NCBI RefSeq assembly: GCF_900108485.1
Contig: NZ_FNXF01000002.1
Span: 186,001 to 250,000, forward strand
Length of the DNA: 64,000 nucleotides
Origin: Rheinheimera pacifica
Lineage (GTDB): Bacteria > Pseudomonadota > Gammaproteobacteria > Enterobacterales > Alteromonadaceae
Direction: 5' to 3'
Positions 18,825-28,556 of the stretch are shown one piece after another. Every line of letters begins with the position of its first letter. Position 1 is the first letter of the stretch. The notes beneath the pieces are model-generated. The model was not told the DNA's origin. It searched no databases and saw nothing but the letters and a program-made list of their open reading frames with translations. A program made the translations under genes and the position numbers.

Positions 18825-19556
18825 ATGACAAAACACGCAACCTTATACCGGATGAAGACAGATGAGCATATCTGTCCGTTTGGGCTGAAATCGAAGTATC
18901 TGCTACGCCAGCAAGGTTTTACTGTGACAGATCATCTGCTGACATCACGCAAAGAAACTGACGGCTTTAAGCAGCAGCACGACGTAAAGACGACACCACA
19001 AACCTTTATCGACGGTAAACGCATTGGCGGTTATGACGACCTGCGCCGCTATTTCGATAAACCTCCTGCTGGCCAGCAAGGTACCAGCTATACGCCTGTG
19101 ATTGCTGTTTTTGCTACCGCCCTACTGACAGCATTGGCCATCGCTTCTGCGCGGGGCTTCAGCGGCGGTGTGATACAAGTGACAGAACTGTTTGTCGCGC
19201 TGGCGATGATCATGCTGGCAATACAAAAACTACGCGACCTGTACACCTTCTCCAATTCGTTTATTACTTACGATTTACTGGCAATGAAACTGATCCCTTA
19301 TGCTTATATCTATCCGTTTTTAGAAGCTTATGCCGGCCTTGGCATGATAGCGGGGTTATCTGCCATTCTGGTGGCACCGGTAGCCATTTTAATTGGCACT
19401 GTGGGCGCTATATCAGTTATCAAAGCTGTGTATATTGATAAGCGTGAACTAACCTGCGCCTGCGTTGGCGGCGACAGCAAGGTACCACTGGGTTTTGTCT
19501 CGCTAACTGAGAACCTGTTTATGCTGGCCGCCGGGGTATGGATGTTTATGCGTTAA
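18825..19556 (+). CDS. Glutaredoxin domain fused to MauE-like membrane domain
   Basis: The 243-residue protein joins a glutaredoxin-like domain (about 1-80: ATLYRMKTDEHICPFGLKSKYLL, later TTPQTFIDGKRIGGYDDL) to a four-helix MauE/DoxX-like membrane domain (about 90-243, helices near 91-108, 117-135, 150-200 and 225-242). The active site reads CPFG, a monothiol version of CPYC. A second Cys pair, CAC, sits in the loop before the last helix. The start is the ATG at 18825, preceded by AGGAG. A role in membrane-associated thiol exchange is an inference; the substrate is unknown. It stands alone between divergent arfA and convergent cheB. Confidence 0.8.
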   Translation: MTKHATLYRMKTDEHICPFGLKSKYLLRQQGFTVTDHLLTSRKETDGFKQQHDVKTTPQTFIDGKRIGGYDDLRRYFDKPPAGQQGTSYTPVIAVFATALLTALAIASARGFSGGVIQVTELFVALAMIMLAIQKLRDLYTFSNSFITYDLLAMKLIPYAYIYPFLEAYAGLGMIAGLSAILVAPVAILIGTVGAISVIKAVYIDKRELTCACVGGDSKVPLGFVSLTENLFMLAAGVWMFMR

Positions 19557-19672
19557 CTGGTCGTGTTGCTGCGCTTCCACTCGGCAATAACCCCGGCACC
19601 ATTATCAGGATACGGCAAACGCTGTCACCTATGATGTGCTACAGCGCTATTACCCGGCTCTCGCCGGTGGGG

Positions 19673-20737
19673 CTACTTTACATTGATAATGACCTGCGCG
19701 ATGTCACTGAGCGGTATGGTATGGTCCACCGCGCCCAGTTTAATCGCTTCTTTTGGCATACCGAATACCACACAGCTGGCTTCGTCCTGCGCATAGGTGC
19801 GGGCACCGGTCTGATGCAGCTCTTTTAAGCCGCGGGCACCGTCATCGCCCATGCCTGTCATAATAATGCCCACCGCATTTTTGCCGGCAAAACGGGCGAC
19901 CGAGCGAAACAGCACATCAACAGAAGGCCGGTGCCGGTTAACCTGGGGGCCGTCGACAACCTCAACCTGGTAAAAAGCGCCACTGCGTTTTAGTAACATA
20001 TGCTTGCCGCCGGGAGCAATCAGCGCCAACCCGGGCATTACCCGATCATTATTGCGCGCTTCGCGCACTTCAATCTGAGCCAGCATGTTTAGCCGCTCAG
20101 CAAAAGAGGCAGTAAATTTTTCCGGCATATGCTGCACAATAACAATACCCGGCGACACCCGGGGTAGCGCGGTCAGCACATATTCCAGTGCCTGGGTGCC
20201 GCCGGTAGAGGTACCGATAGCAATGATTCTTTCCGTCGTCTGTGCCATGGCGGAGCTGCCTGCCGGCAGTATCGCTTCTGCACTGAGCTTTACCGGCACC
20301 GGCGCAGTTGCGTTGAACAACTTTCTTACCCGGGCCTGGGCAGCCGAGCGCACCGCTGCCAGCAGTTCAGCTGACGCCTGCTGTAAAAAGCCTTTTAACC
20401 CTACTTTGGGTTTGGTAATAATTTCTACTGCGCCGGCCGCCAGCGCCTGCATCGTCGTTTCGGCGCCTTTTTCTGTCAGGGATGAACAAATGACTACCGG
20501 CGTCGGCCGCTCGTGCATAATTTTCTTTAAAAAAGTAATGCCATCCATTCGGGGCATTTCAATATCCAATACGATAACGTCGGGCCAGTCGCGTTGCATT
20601 TTTTCCATCGCAAACAGCGGATCAGACGCCACACCACTGACCTCAATATCAGGCTCTTTATCCAGCAGCGCCTGTAATACCTGGCGTACGACGGCAGAGT
20701 CGTCAATCAGCATCACTTTGATTTTTTTTAATGCCAT
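19673..20737 (-). CDS. cheB: Chemotaxis protein-glutamate methylesterase CheB
   Basis: Response regulator and methylesterase/deamidase that removes methyl groups from receptors. The 354 residues start with a receiver domain (D11-D12 acidic pair, phospho-acceptor D58 in [11 protein letters not shown], later CSSLTEKG). The C-terminal catalytic domain has the Ser-His-Asp sites in [29 protein letters not shown] and [12 protein letters not shown]. It is the last gene of the che operon, directly abutting cheD (TAA then ATG). Confidence 0.97.
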   Translation of the reverse strand: MALKKIKVMLIDDSAVVRQVLQALLDKEPDIEVSGVASDPLFAMEKMQRDWPDVIVLDIEMPRMDGITFLKKIMHERPTPVVICSSLTEKGAETTMQALAAGAVEIITKPKVGLKGFLQQASAELLAAVRSAAQARVRKLFNATAPVPVKLSAEAILPAGSSAMAQTTERIIAIGTSTGGTQALEYVLTALPRVSPGIVIVQHMPEKFTASFAERLNMLAQIEVREARNNDRVMPGLALIAPGGKHMLLKRSGAFYQVEVVDGPQVNRHRPSVDVLFRSVARFAGKNAVGIIMTGMGDDGARGLKELHQTGARTYAQDEASCVVFGMPKEAIKLGAVDHTIPLSDIAQVIINVK

Positions 20738-21226
20738 TTAACTCTCCTGCAGCCGCTGATGTTTAACCCATACATGGCCGTCGGTCAGATCAAAAATAAC
20801 TGTTCTGTGCCCCGTTAGTCCCAGATCCTGCGCTGTTAGTGTCAGGCCATACTGTGCCAGTAACATATGACCAGCAGTGATATTGTTCAGCGCGACGTCG
20901 GCATAAGCAGAGTAGCTGGCAGGCAGGAACATATTGCCACCGCCAAACAGCTTAATCTGATATTCCTGCATACGGGTGCCGTAATGATGCGCCTGTTGCT
21001 GAAACAACTGCATTGCTTCATCAGCATATTTGCCACTAAGTCCATGCTGATGGCGGTTGCGCCGTGGCAGCATATAGTGGCACATACCACCGATCAGCAG
21101 CCGGGGGTGCCACAGTGTAATGGCCACACAGGAACCTAATAAGGTGCGGATGCGCGCGGGGGCCTGACCAAAATAAAACTCGCCTGGCTGTAAAAAAATC
21201 TCCCTTTCCGGTAAGACAGGTGTCAT
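20738..21226 (-). CDS. cheD: Chemoreceptor glutamine deamidase CheD
   Basis: Deamidates specific Gln residues of chemoreceptors, converting them to methylatable Glu. The 162 residues show FYFGQAPARIRTLLGSCVAITLW with the catalytic Cys, GGMCHYMLP with the catalytic His, and KLFGGGNMF. It overlaps cheR by 4 bases (ATGA) and abuts cheB. CheD is absent from E. coli but common in systems with cheR-cheD-cheB order. Confidence 0.96.
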   Translation of the reverse strand: MTPVLPEREIFLQPGEFYFGQAPARIRTLLGSCVAITLWHPRLLIGGMCHYMLPRRNRHQHGLSGKYADEAMQLFQQQAHHYGTRMQEYQIKLFGGGNMFLPASYSAYADVALNNITAGHMLLAQYGLTLTAQDLGLTGHRTVIFDLTDGHVWVKHQRLQES

Positions 21227-22023
21227 AGCTTCTGATAAACCGACGGGCTGACCAGTTTGAGCGCGGCGGTAACACCATTCAGACTTTCCGACAGGCTGAC
21301 AATAAAATGGCCGCCTGGTTTTAATCTGGGTAGCATATGCGCCACCACTTTACGTTTGGTGTCCTGATCAAAATAAATCATCACATTCCGCAGGAAAATA
21401 ACATCAAACTCGCCAATATCAGGAAACGGCTCTATCAGGTTAATTTGCATAAAGTGGATCTTCTCCCGCAACTGCCGGTTGATGAGAAAGGTCCCCTCCT
21501 GATTACCGATGCCTTTTAAACAATATTTCACCAGTAATGGCCGGGGGATATGCTGAGCACGGGCCAGTGGATAATGCCCCGAACGGGCTTGCTGCAGTAC
21601 CTGACTGCTGATATCAGACGCCAGCAATTGCCACGGGGTAGTCAGCTGTTCGCTCAGCGTCATCGCTATGCTGTACGGCTCTTCGCCGCTGGAGCAGGCC
21701 GCACTCCAGATCCGGAATGACCGCGCAGCCCGTGCTGTCGGCAGTATCTGTTGCTGCAGAAAGTCAAAATGCCGCGGCTCGCGAAAAAAATACGTTTCGT
21801 TAGTGGTCAGTAAATCCAGTGCTACCTGTAGTTCAGAGGGTACTTCGCCACTGCTGATCAGAGAAAAATAATCGCTGTAGCTGGCTAACTGAAAATGCTT
21901 GAGCCGTTTAAACAACCTGCCTGCAACCAGCGCTTTCTTGGCCGGCGTCAGTTTAATGCCCGCCGCCTGATGCAGCCAGCGCTGAAAATGCTCAAACTCG
22001 GTGTCGTTAAGCACAACCTCCAT
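21223..22023 (-). CDS. cheR: Chemotaxis protein methyltransferase CheR
   Basis: S-adenosylmethionine-dependent methyltransferase that adds methyl groups to receptor Glu residues. The 266 residues have the alpha-helical N-terminal domain (FEHFQRWLHQAAGI), TNETYFFREPRHF, the SAM-binding IWSAACSSGEEPYSIAM and the VIFLRNVMIYFD segment. It lies 43 bases after cheW and overlaps cheD. Confidence 0.96.
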   Translation of the reverse strand: MEVVLNDTEFEHFQRWLHQAAGIKLTPAKKALVAGRLFKRLKHFQLASYSDYFSLISSGEVPSELQVALDLLTTNETYFFREPRHFDFLQQQILPTARAARSFRIWSAACSSGEEPYSIAMTLSEQLTTPWQLLASDISSQVLQQARSGHYPLARAQHIPRPLLVKYCLKGIGNQEGTFLINRQLREKIHFMQINLIEPFPDIGEFDVIFLRNVMIYFDQDTKRKVVAHMLPRLKPGGHFIVSLSESLNGVTAALKLVSPSVYQKL

Positions 22024-22066
22024 TTTTACTCCTGCAAATTCTCAGTACCGCAGGCCTGCCGGTAAT

Positions 22067-22576
22067 TTACTGTGCAGCTTCAGCCAGCTGCGCCATTTCA
22101 TCCACAGACAGCACATTGTTAACGTTCAGCACAATGACAAACTTACCATTTACCTTAGCCATACCACTGATAAAGTCGGCCCGGATCCTCGCACCAAAGC
22201 TTGGCGCAGGTTCTATTTCACTGGCCGGTATTTCCAGCACGGCAGATACCGCATCAACCAGCAAGCCAACATCCTGAACGCCAGCATCTACCTCAACTTC
22301 CATAATCACAATACAACTGCGGCGGCTTACCTCTGATGAAGGCCGGCCAAAACGGGCAGATAAATCCACCACCGGCACCACCGCGCCGCGTAAGTTAATA
22401 ACCCCGCGGATAAATGCCGGCATCATGGGCACTGTCGTCAGGTGGCCGTATTCCAGTATTTCTTTGATATGCAAAATGCCGATAGCAAACATTTCCCCCC
22501 CCAGTGTAAAGGTAAGATACTGAGCATCTTCCGGTGCTAGCGCCTGCTGGCGGGTGGTCATCATTGTGGCCATCAC
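22067..22576 (-). CDS. cheW: Chemotaxis coupling protein CheW
   Basis: Scaffold that links receptors to the CheA kinase. The 169 residues form a single CheW domain: QYLTFTLGGEMFAIGILHIKEI, FIRGVINLRGAVVPVVDLSARFG, SIVVME-like strand and DFISGMAKVNGKFVIVLNVNNVLS. Two candidate ATGs at the 5' end (MMATMM) leave the exact start open by a few residues. It lies 9 bases after the preceding receptor gene. Confidence 0.95.
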   Translation of the reverse strand: MMATMMTTRQQALAPEDAQYLTFTLGGEMFAIGILHIKEILEYGHLTTVPMMPAFIRGVINLRGAVVPVVDLSARFGRPSSEVSRRSCIVIMEVEVDAGVQDVGLLVDAVSAVLEIPASEIEPAPSFGARIRADFISGMAKVNGKFVIVLNVNNVLSVDEMAQLAEAAQ

Positions 22577-22585
22577 TACCTCCGG

Positions 22586-24211
22586 TTAAAAGCGGGTAAA
22601 TTCGGTTTCAGAGGGCGTGGTTGTAGCGCGCGCTTTTACTGGCGCCGCTGTAAACCTGGGCTTAGCCGGCTTTGTTATGGGCGCAGCCTGCGGCCTGCCA
22701 ATGGCCGCATCGACGGTAAAGAAACTCATTGCCTGTTGTAATTGCTCCGCCTGGCTGCTCATTTCTTCTGATGTTGCCGCAAGTTGTTCACTGCTGGAGG
22801 CATTTTGCTGTGTGATCTGGTTGAGTTGGTTCATTGCAGCGTTAATCTGGCCGACGCCTGACGCTTGCTCTTCTGAGGCTGCACTGATCTCCTGCACCAG
22901 ATCGGAGGTTTTGTTAATAGACGGCAGCATCGTATCCAGCAGCCGGCCGGCTTTTTCTGCCAGTTCGACGCTGCTGCTCGATAACTCGCCAATTTCCTGC
23001 GCGGCCACCTGGCTACGCTCTGCCAGTTTTCGCACTTCTGCTGCAACCACTGCAAAACCTTTGCCGTGTTCGCCCGCCCGCGCCGCTTCAATGGCAGCAT
23101 TCAGCGCCAGCAGGTTCGTCTGGTAGGCAATGTCATCAATAATACCGATGCGCTGCGCTATTTGTTTCATTGCGGCCACGGTTTGTTGCACTGAAGCTCC
23201 GCCCTCTGTGGCTTCTGCCGCCGCTTTACTGGCCATACCGTCGGTAACTTTGGCGTTTTCGGTGTTCTGATTAATGCTGGCACTCATCTGTTCAATCGAG
23301 GCGCTGGTTTCCTCCACACTGGCGGCCTGTTCGCTGGTAGCCTGGCTCATAGCCTGAGCTGTGGCGCTGACCTCTTCTGATGCGCTGGCCAGGTTGTCAG
23401 CCGAATTTCTCACCTCGCCAATAATGTGTGCCAGTTTTGCCACCATATTTTGCATTGAGCGCATTAAAATGCCGGTCTCATCTTTTGAGTTAACGTCAAT
23501 CGTTACCGTTAAGTCGCCTTCTGCCAGTTGAGCCGCAACTTCAGCAGCACTGATTAATGGCCTGGAGATAATGCGTGAAATAAACAACGCCAGCACCATG
23601 CCAATTAACAGCGCTGCAATGAGCGCGATAATAATGGCTAGCCGCGCACCGTCATACAATTTGTCACCGCGTGCATTCGCTGCATTGGCGCCATCGTCGT
23701 TCAGCTGCACCATTTGCTGAATATCAGCTGCCAGCAGATCAAACAGCTGTTTTTGCTCGTTGGCCAGCATACTTCTGGCATCTTCGTTTCTGTTTTGCCG
23801 GGAAATATCCAGCATCGTATTACTTTGGCTTAAATACTTATTCCAGTGAGCCACCAACAGGTCGTACAGGCGGCGCTCATCAGCGTTGGCCAGCAGGCTT
23901 TCATATGTCTGGCGCCGGCTGTCAAATTCTCGGATCACTTGCGCAGCCTCCTGCTCAATCTGGCTGCGCTCTGTTACCGTATCTGCCAGTATGTGCCGCA
24001 TCTCACGCAAACGGTACTGCGCAGCGTAAAACCGCATGCCCTGCGCTGCCCGCATTGATGGCATCCAGCTTTCAGCTATTTCAGTGGTTGACTCATTCAC
24101 CTGGGCCAGCTGCGTGATAGCAAACAGGCCAATAAAAGCCGTTAATGTCAGCACAGCAAGAAATGAGGCGATCAACTTAGTGGCAATTTTTAAGTTATAA
24201 AACCAGTTCAT
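22586..24211 (-). CDS. Methyl-accepting chemotaxis protein with C-terminal tethering pentapeptide
   Basis: Transmembrane receptor of 541 residues. It has a first helix at about 8-30, a four-helix-bundle periplasmic sensor ([23 protein letters not shown]), a second helix near 192-214, HAMP ([23 protein letters not shown]), and a full signalling domain with the tip [43 protein letters not shown] (split here only by description). After a Pro/Ala-rich linker it ends in EFTRF, which fits the x-aromatic-x-x-aromatic pattern used to tether CheR/CheB. Its place between cheA and cheW makes it the likely main input of this system. Confidence 0.95.
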   Translation of the reverse strand: MNWFYNLKIATKLIASFLAVLTLTAFIGLFAITQLAQVNESTTEIAESWMPSMRAAQGMRFYAAQYRLREMRHILADTVTERSQIEQEAAQVIREFDSRRQTYESLLANADERRLYDLLVAHWNKYLSQSNTMLDISRQNRNEDARSMLANEQKQLFDLLAADIQQMVQLNDDGANAANARGDKLYDGARLAIIIALIAALLIGMVLALFISRIISRPLISAAEVAAQLAEGDLTVTIDVNSKDETGILMRSMQNMVAKLAHIIGEVRNSADNLASASEEVSATAQAMSQATSEQAASVEETSASIEQMSASINQNTENAKVTDGMASKAAAEATEGGASVQQTVAAMKQIAQRIGIIDDIAYQTNLLALNAAIEAARAGEHGKGFAVVAAEVRKLAERSQVAAQEIGELSSSSVELAEKAGRLLDTMLPSINKTSDLVQEISAASEEQASGVGQINAAMNQLNQITQQNASSSEQLAATSEEMSSQAEQLQQAMSFFTVDAAIGRPQAAPITKPAKPRFTAAPVKARATTTPSETEFTRF

Positions 24212-24224
24212 TTTTATCTACCTT

Positions 24225-26411
24225 TTAGTTGCGCAGTGCAGGCGTCTGCAATGCCAGCCTTGGCTGGACCTGCTGTTGCGCCAGTTGCTGGATTAACGAT
24301 GGTACATCAAGAATTAATGCGACCTTGCCATTGCCCAATATCGTGGAGCCACTGATACTGCGTAAGTTGCTGAATAATTTACCTAACGGTTTAATGACCG
24401 TTTGAAACTCGCCTTGCAGCTCGTCTACCACCAGACCTGCTTTTTGGTCAGCATTTTTTACCACCACCACATTTTGCCGCCGCCGCTGGCCGCCACCGGT
24501 ATTAAAATGCTGGTGCAGAAACACCAGCGGCAACACCTCGCCGCGCAGGTTTATATAATGCCGGGGTTCGGCTGCAGCTTTGCTGTCGTCGGCCAGCTCA
24601 ATACACTCCTGCACCATATCCAGTGGCACCACATAGCTGGCATCACCAACACCAACCAGAAAACCATCAATAATGGCCAGTGTTAACGGCAGCCGGATCC
24701 TTACCTTAGTACCCAGGCCTGCCGCGCTGCTCAGATCTACCGTACCGCGCAAAGCGGTAATATTTCGTTTTACCACATCCATGCCAACGCCACGGCCCGA
24801 CAGGCTGGTAATGGCACTGGCGGTAGAGAAGCCCGGCTCAAAAATCAGGTTATAAATTTCCTGCTCAGACGGCTGCGCAGTGGCGGCCACTAAACCGCGC
24901 TCACGGGCTTTTTGTAATATCCGTTCCGTATTCAGGCCGGCGCCATCATCGGCAATTTCAATAACAATACTGCCAGAGTCATGATAAGCGTTCAGTTTCA
25001 ATACGCCGGTCGCACTTTTACCAGCCGCCAGCCTGGCCGCGGGTGATTCAATGCCATGATCCATCGCGTTTCGCAGCAGATGCATCAGCGGATCGCTGAT
25101 CTTTTCCACTACGGTTTTATCCAGTTCAGTGTCAGCACCACTGATCTGCAGCTCAATCTGTTTTTCCAGCTCGTGGCTGACATCGCGTACAACGCGCTGA
25201 AACCGGTTAAAGGTATCACCAATGGGCACCATCCGCAGACGCAGGGCACCATCGCGGATTTGCTCTACCAGCGCCGTCACGGTTGACGTAGCTTCATACA
25301 GCGTTTCATCCTGACTGGTTTTTGCCAGCAGGTTGGCTCCGGCGCCGGCGATTACCAGCTCGCCAACCAGACTTATCAGTTCATCAAGCTTGTCGGCTTG
25401 CACGCGCACAAAGCGGCTTTCTTTGCTTTTGTGTTCCTGGATCTGGTTTTGTTTTTCCAGTGCTGCCTGTACCAGCTCGGGCTCTACAAAGCGCTGTTCT
25501 ATCAGAATTTCACCCAGTGGCGTAGCCGGCTTTAACGCAGCATCAACCTGTTGCTGTAAGCCGTCTTCCAGCTCTTTCAGCGTCAGTGCCCCGCTGGCTA
25601 CCAGCAATTCGCCCAATAAAGTGGCCTGCTCCGGCAAATTTTTTATCAGTTCTATATAGTGTTCGGTTTTGCTGTGTGGCGGCAAAATATGCAGCTGACA
25701 ATCGTCCCGGACAAATTCAAACGCATCGGCAATGGCTGCTTTGCTGGCATCAGACTGATAGTCTATTTCAAAACCCAGATAGCAACTCTCGGCATCCATC
25801 TGGCTCAGTTCAGGCAGGCTATCGGCCAGCGTGGTAATACGGACAATCTGGCCGATACTGTTCAAATACCGTAAAAATGCCAGCGGATCCATGCCATTAC
25901 GCAGCACTTCTGTACCAAACCGCACTGAGATATGCCATAAATCAAAGCTGCTACCTCTTTCCTGGCGGACGGCACTAACGCCTGGAGTGGTGCTGACTGC
26001 TTCACTCACTGACGTCTGCCGGTATAGCTGTAAACGCTGGCGCAGGCCTGCTTCACGCTCTGTCGCTGCCGCATCAGGCTGCTGCGCGCGCACCGCCACC
26101 ACATCTACCAGATAATGAATATGATCGCCGCATTCGAGCAACAGCGCTATCAGCGTACGGCTGATAGCAATGTCGCCGGCGCGCAGCCTGTCTAACACAT
26201 CTTCCACAACATGGGTAAAGCTGACGACGGGCTCCAGACCAAACAAGCCGGCAGAGCCTTTAATAGTGTGAGCGGCGCGAAATATGGCGCCAATCGCATC
26301 CAGGTCTGCCGGGTTATTCTCCAGTTGCAGCAGACAGGTTTCCATTTCCTCTAATAATTCGTAGGCTTCAGCAATAAAGGTTTGCAGTGCCTGCTCAAGA
26401 TTAAGGCTCAT
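24225..26411 (-). CDS. cheA: Chemotaxis histidine kinase CheA
   Basis: Sensor kinase of 728 residues that phosphorylates CheY and CheB. Domains: HPt/P1 with phospho-acceptor His48 (FRAAHTIKGSAGLFG), a central region (about 150-320) without a clear standard P2, dimerisation/P3 (VQADKLDELISLVGELVIAGAG), HATPase/P4 with N box (LMHLLRNAMDHGIESP) and G1/G2 boxes (IEIADDGAGLN, LSGRGVGMDVVKRN), and a C-terminal CheW-like P5 domain. It is preceded by the STAS gene and followed by the receptor. Confidence 0.96.
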   Translation of the reverse strand: MSLNLEQALQTFIAEAYELLEEMETCLLQLENNPADLDAIGAIFRAAHTIKGSAGLFGLEPVVSFTHVVEDVLDRLRAGDIAISRTLIALLLECGDHIHYLVDVVAVRAQQPDAAATEREAGLRQRLQLYRQTSVSEAVSTTPGVSAVRQERGSSFDLWHISVRFGTEVLRNGMDPLAFLRYLNSIGQIVRITTLADSLPELSQMDAESCYLGFEIDYQSDASKAAIADAFEFVRDDCQLHILPPHSKTEHYIELIKNLPEQATLLGELLVASGALTLKELEDGLQQQVDAALKPATPLGEILIEQRFVEPELVQAALEKQNQIQEHKSKESRFVRVQADKLDELISLVGELVIAGAGANLLAKTSQDETLYEATSTVTALVEQIRDGALRLRMVPIGDTFNRFQRVVRDVSHELEKQIELQISGADTELDKTVVEKISDPLMHLLRNAMDHGIESPAARLAAGKSATGVLKLNAYHDSGSIVIEIADDGAGLNTERILQKARERGLVAATAQPSEQEIYNLIFEPGFSTASAITSLSGRGVGMDVVKRNITALRGTVDLSSAAGLGTKVRIRLPLTLAIIDGFLVGVGDASYVVPLDMVQECIELADDSKAAAEPRHYINLRGEVLPLVFLHQHFNTGGGQRRRQNVVVVKNADQKAGLVVDELQGEFQTVIKPLGKLFSNLRSISGSTILGNGKVALILDVPSLIQQLAQQQVQPRLALQTPALRN

Positions 26412-26429
26412 CGCTGGCTCCAGTTAGCG

Positions 26430-26756
26430 TCAACCATGGCTGACATCCGGTATAATTAGCGGATCACCAAAAAAGGCTGCCATATTGCACAGATCAAATA
26501 CCTCCAGCACGGCCGGGCTGTGGCCGGTTAACCGCAGTACAGCCCCCTGGTTGGCGGCCTGCCGTTTGGCCGCCATTAATAACTGCAGCCCCGCACTGTC
26601 GATATCACTGACCTGCGATAAATTCAGCTCCAGCTCGCTATATTGCGCAATATATAACTGCAGTTGCTGCTGCAATAGGGCTGCGGTATAGATTGTCATC
26701 TCGCCTTCGATATGCAGCAGTGGCACTTCATTGAACATACTGCTACGAATAGTCAT
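26430..26756 (-). CDS. STAS-domain protein (anti-sigma-factor-antagonist type) in the che operon
   Basis: The 108-residue protein is a single STAS domain. The phosphorylatable site is Ser54 in DIDSAGLQLL, the motif found in SpoIIAA-like proteins, and there is a C-terminal VLEVFDLCNM helix. It sits 11 bases after the cheY-like gene and 18 bases before cheA, so it is part of the operon. No serine kinase or phosphatase partner is visible in the window. Its role in this chemosensory pathway is unknown; binding to a receiver or kinase partner is one possibility. Confidence 0.85.
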   Translation of the reverse strand: MTIRSSMFNEVPLLHIEGEMTIYTAALLQQQLQLYIAQYSELELNLSQVSDIDSAGLQLLMAAKRQAANQGAVLRLTGHSPAVLEVFDLCNMAAFFGDPLIIPDVSHG

Positions 26757-26767
26757 ACCTGCTCCTG

Positions 26768-27136
26768 TTAAGGCAGAATCAGCTTGGATACGGCGGCCAG
26801 CATTTGTGCCGGCTGAAACGGTTTTACTACCCAGGCTCGGGCGCCGGCAGCCTGCCCCTCAAGCTTTTTTGTTTCCTGCGATTCGGTAGTCAGCATAATA
26901 ATTGGCGTAAATTTGTACGCCGGTAACTTTTTCACCTCTTTGACAAAGGTAATGCCGTCCATATTTGGCATATTGACGTCACTGATCATCAAGTGCACTT
27001 TCTGGCCTGTCAGTTTGGCCAGTGCGTCCTTACCATCGCTGGCCTCAATAACGTCATAGCCGGCGCTTTTCAGTGCAATACTAACTACCTGCCGCACACT
27101 GCTGGAGTCATCAACTACCATTACCGTTTTTGCCAT
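26768..27136 (-). CDS. CheY-like response regulator
   Basis: Single-domain receiver of 122 residues: acidic pair D9-D10, phospho-acceptor D53 (MISDVNMPNMDG), Thr in MLTTES and Lys in VVKPFQP. This is the PilG/TmCheY-like subclass rather than E. coli CheY. It is probably phosphorylated by the CheA of this operon. No cheZ is seen nearby. It lies 11 bases after the receptor gene. Confidence 0.93.
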   Translation of the reverse strand: MAKTVMVVDDSSSVRQVVSIALKSAGYDVIEASDGKDALAKLTGQKVHLMISDVNMPNMDGITFVKEVKKLPAYKFTPIIMLTTESQETKKLEGQAAGARAWVVKPFQPAQMLAAVSKLILP

Positions 27137-27147
27137 CGGGGTGCCTC

Positions 27148-28350
27148 CTAAAAGAAAGTAATATCTTGCTGCTGCGCCGGGGCGGCAGAGCGGCCATGAT
27201 GGTTGAGCCGTTGTTCGTCAGTGGCATAGGTTTGCTCCATCTGCTTAAGCCAGGTTTTGGCATCCAGCGTGGGCCGCTGCTCTGGATCCTGCTCACATTG
27301 CTGTAAATACTGGTGCAGCGCCGTAATGTTGTCACGCACGTGAGACACTATCTGGCTAACCCGGTCCTGAAACTGCAGCGCCACCAGCACAGCAGAAATT
27401 TCATGGCGAATATCATTATTTTGCTGCTGCAATTGCGCTGTCGAAGCAGACATTTGCTCTGTAACCGTGGCGAAGCGATCCAGCACCTGCTGAATGCTGG
27501 CTTCAGACTGACTAACAGACTGTGCATCGGTCTGCGCGGCGTTGCCGGCCACTTGCACTACCTTGGTAATGGCAGCGTTAATAATATCGACGGTAGACGA
27601 CATTTTCTGACCGGTTTCACTCGACTGGCTCGACAGCGTACGGACCGCATCAGCTACCACGGCAAAACCGCGACCGGCCTCGCCGGCGCGGGCAGCTTCT
27701 ATAGCAGCATTAAGTGCCAGCAGATTAGTTTGCTGTGCAATTGCCGCCACTTCTGTCGCCATGGTTCTGAGCTCGCCGGTGTAGTCGGTTAATTTGGTTA
27801 TCTGTGTCAGCATGTCATCGCGGCTGCGCTGGGTAAGCTTCAGTGAATTGATCACCTGGGTCAGTTCACTCTGGCTTTGCGTCATCACGCTTAAGGCGCC
27901 ACTTTTGCCGCCGCTAGCCTGTGCCGCTTCAGCGCCGGCAACTGTCTGTTCCAGTTTGGTGTATAAGCCGGAAAAGCGGCTACTGAGCGCGACTATGGCC
28001 TCTTCGGTCTGGCTGCGCGAGCTTTCTATCTGCTTGGTCCAGATTGGCATGGCCTGTAAAAACAACTGCATCAAATCGCGGCTAAAAGCGGCATGTTGCG
28101 TGTTGCTGTCTGCCGGCGTATTACCACTGTGCTGCGTTGCCGCCCATTGCCGCTGCACTGTGCGGCGGGTCCATACCAGCCCTCCTGCTGTAGCGGCCAG
28201 CAGCAAACCGGCACACAGCAGTGATAACAGCGATACACCAGCCAGGCTTAACAACAGAACCAACGCCAGCAACAGCAGTGCCAGCAGCGGCCAGTAAAAG
28301 GGCATAGCATCGGGCTGACTCATAGCAGAGCCAAGATTATCATTCAGCAT
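27148..28350 (-). CDS. Methyl-accepting chemotaxis-type protein without periplasmic sensor
   Basis: First gene of the chemosensory operon, 400 residues from the ATG at 28348-28350, which has AAGGA 8 bases upstream; a TTG at 28371 is less likely. Two adjacent membrane helices (about 20-60, [19 protein letters not shown] and [15 protein letters not shown]) are joined by almost no loop, so there is no periplasmic ligand domain and no HAMP. The signalling domain has [20 protein letters not shown] and the expected flanking helices. A C-terminal extension of about 60 residues ends QQDITFF. It may sense membrane or cytoplasmic state. Confidence 0.9.
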   Translation of the reverse strand: MLNDNLGSAMSQPDAMPFYWPLLALLLLALVLLLSLAGVSLLSLLCAGLLLAATAGGLVWTRRTVQRQWAATQHSGNTPADSNTQHAAFSRDLMQLFLQAMPIWTKQIESSRSQTEEAIVALSSRFSGLYTKLEQTVAGAEAAQASGGKSGALSVMTQSQSELTQVINSLKLTQRSRDDMLTQITKLTDYTGELRTMATEVAAIAQQTNLLALNAAIEAARAGEAGRGFAVVADAVRTLSSQSSETGQKMSSTVDIINAAITKVVQVAGNAAQTDAQSVSQSEASIQQVLDRFATVTEQMSASTAQLQQQNNDIRHEISAVLVALQFQDRVSQIVSHVRDNITALHQYLQQCEQDPEQRPTLDAKTWLKQMEQTYATDEQRLNHHGRSAAPAQQQDITFF

Positions 28351-28369
28351 TAACAGGATCCTTGTTAAC

Positions 28370-28399
28370 AAATAACAGCAGTATCCGGCGACGTTGCAA
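28370..28399 (-). promoter_or_regulatory. Possible promoter of the chemosensory operon
   Basis: On the minus strand TTGCAA and TTATTT are 18 bases apart, ending about 20 bases before the first ATG. The boxes are only moderate. I looked for a flagellar sigma-28 promoter and did not find one with correct spacing. Confidence 0.3.
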
Positions 28400-28556
28400 G
28401 ATTAGTGATAACCGCTGTTAGTGTTGATAAGCAGATTTAAACTGCAGGAAAACGGACAACGCGGCCAAGCAACATACCCATCAAGTCTGGGCAACATAGT
28501 TAATGCCGTCAAGTTAACGGAAACAAAAATGTGACATCGCATCTAACAGTAGCTGA

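Noticed and set aside
19652-19668. CCGGC/GCCGG hairpin after cheB
   Set aside because: Short stem with no T-run on either strand; cannot be supported as a terminator.
28372-28556. Possible flagellar sigma-28 promoter for the chemosensory operon
   Set aside because: A TAAA-like and a GCGGTTAT-like box exist but the spacing is about five bases too long.
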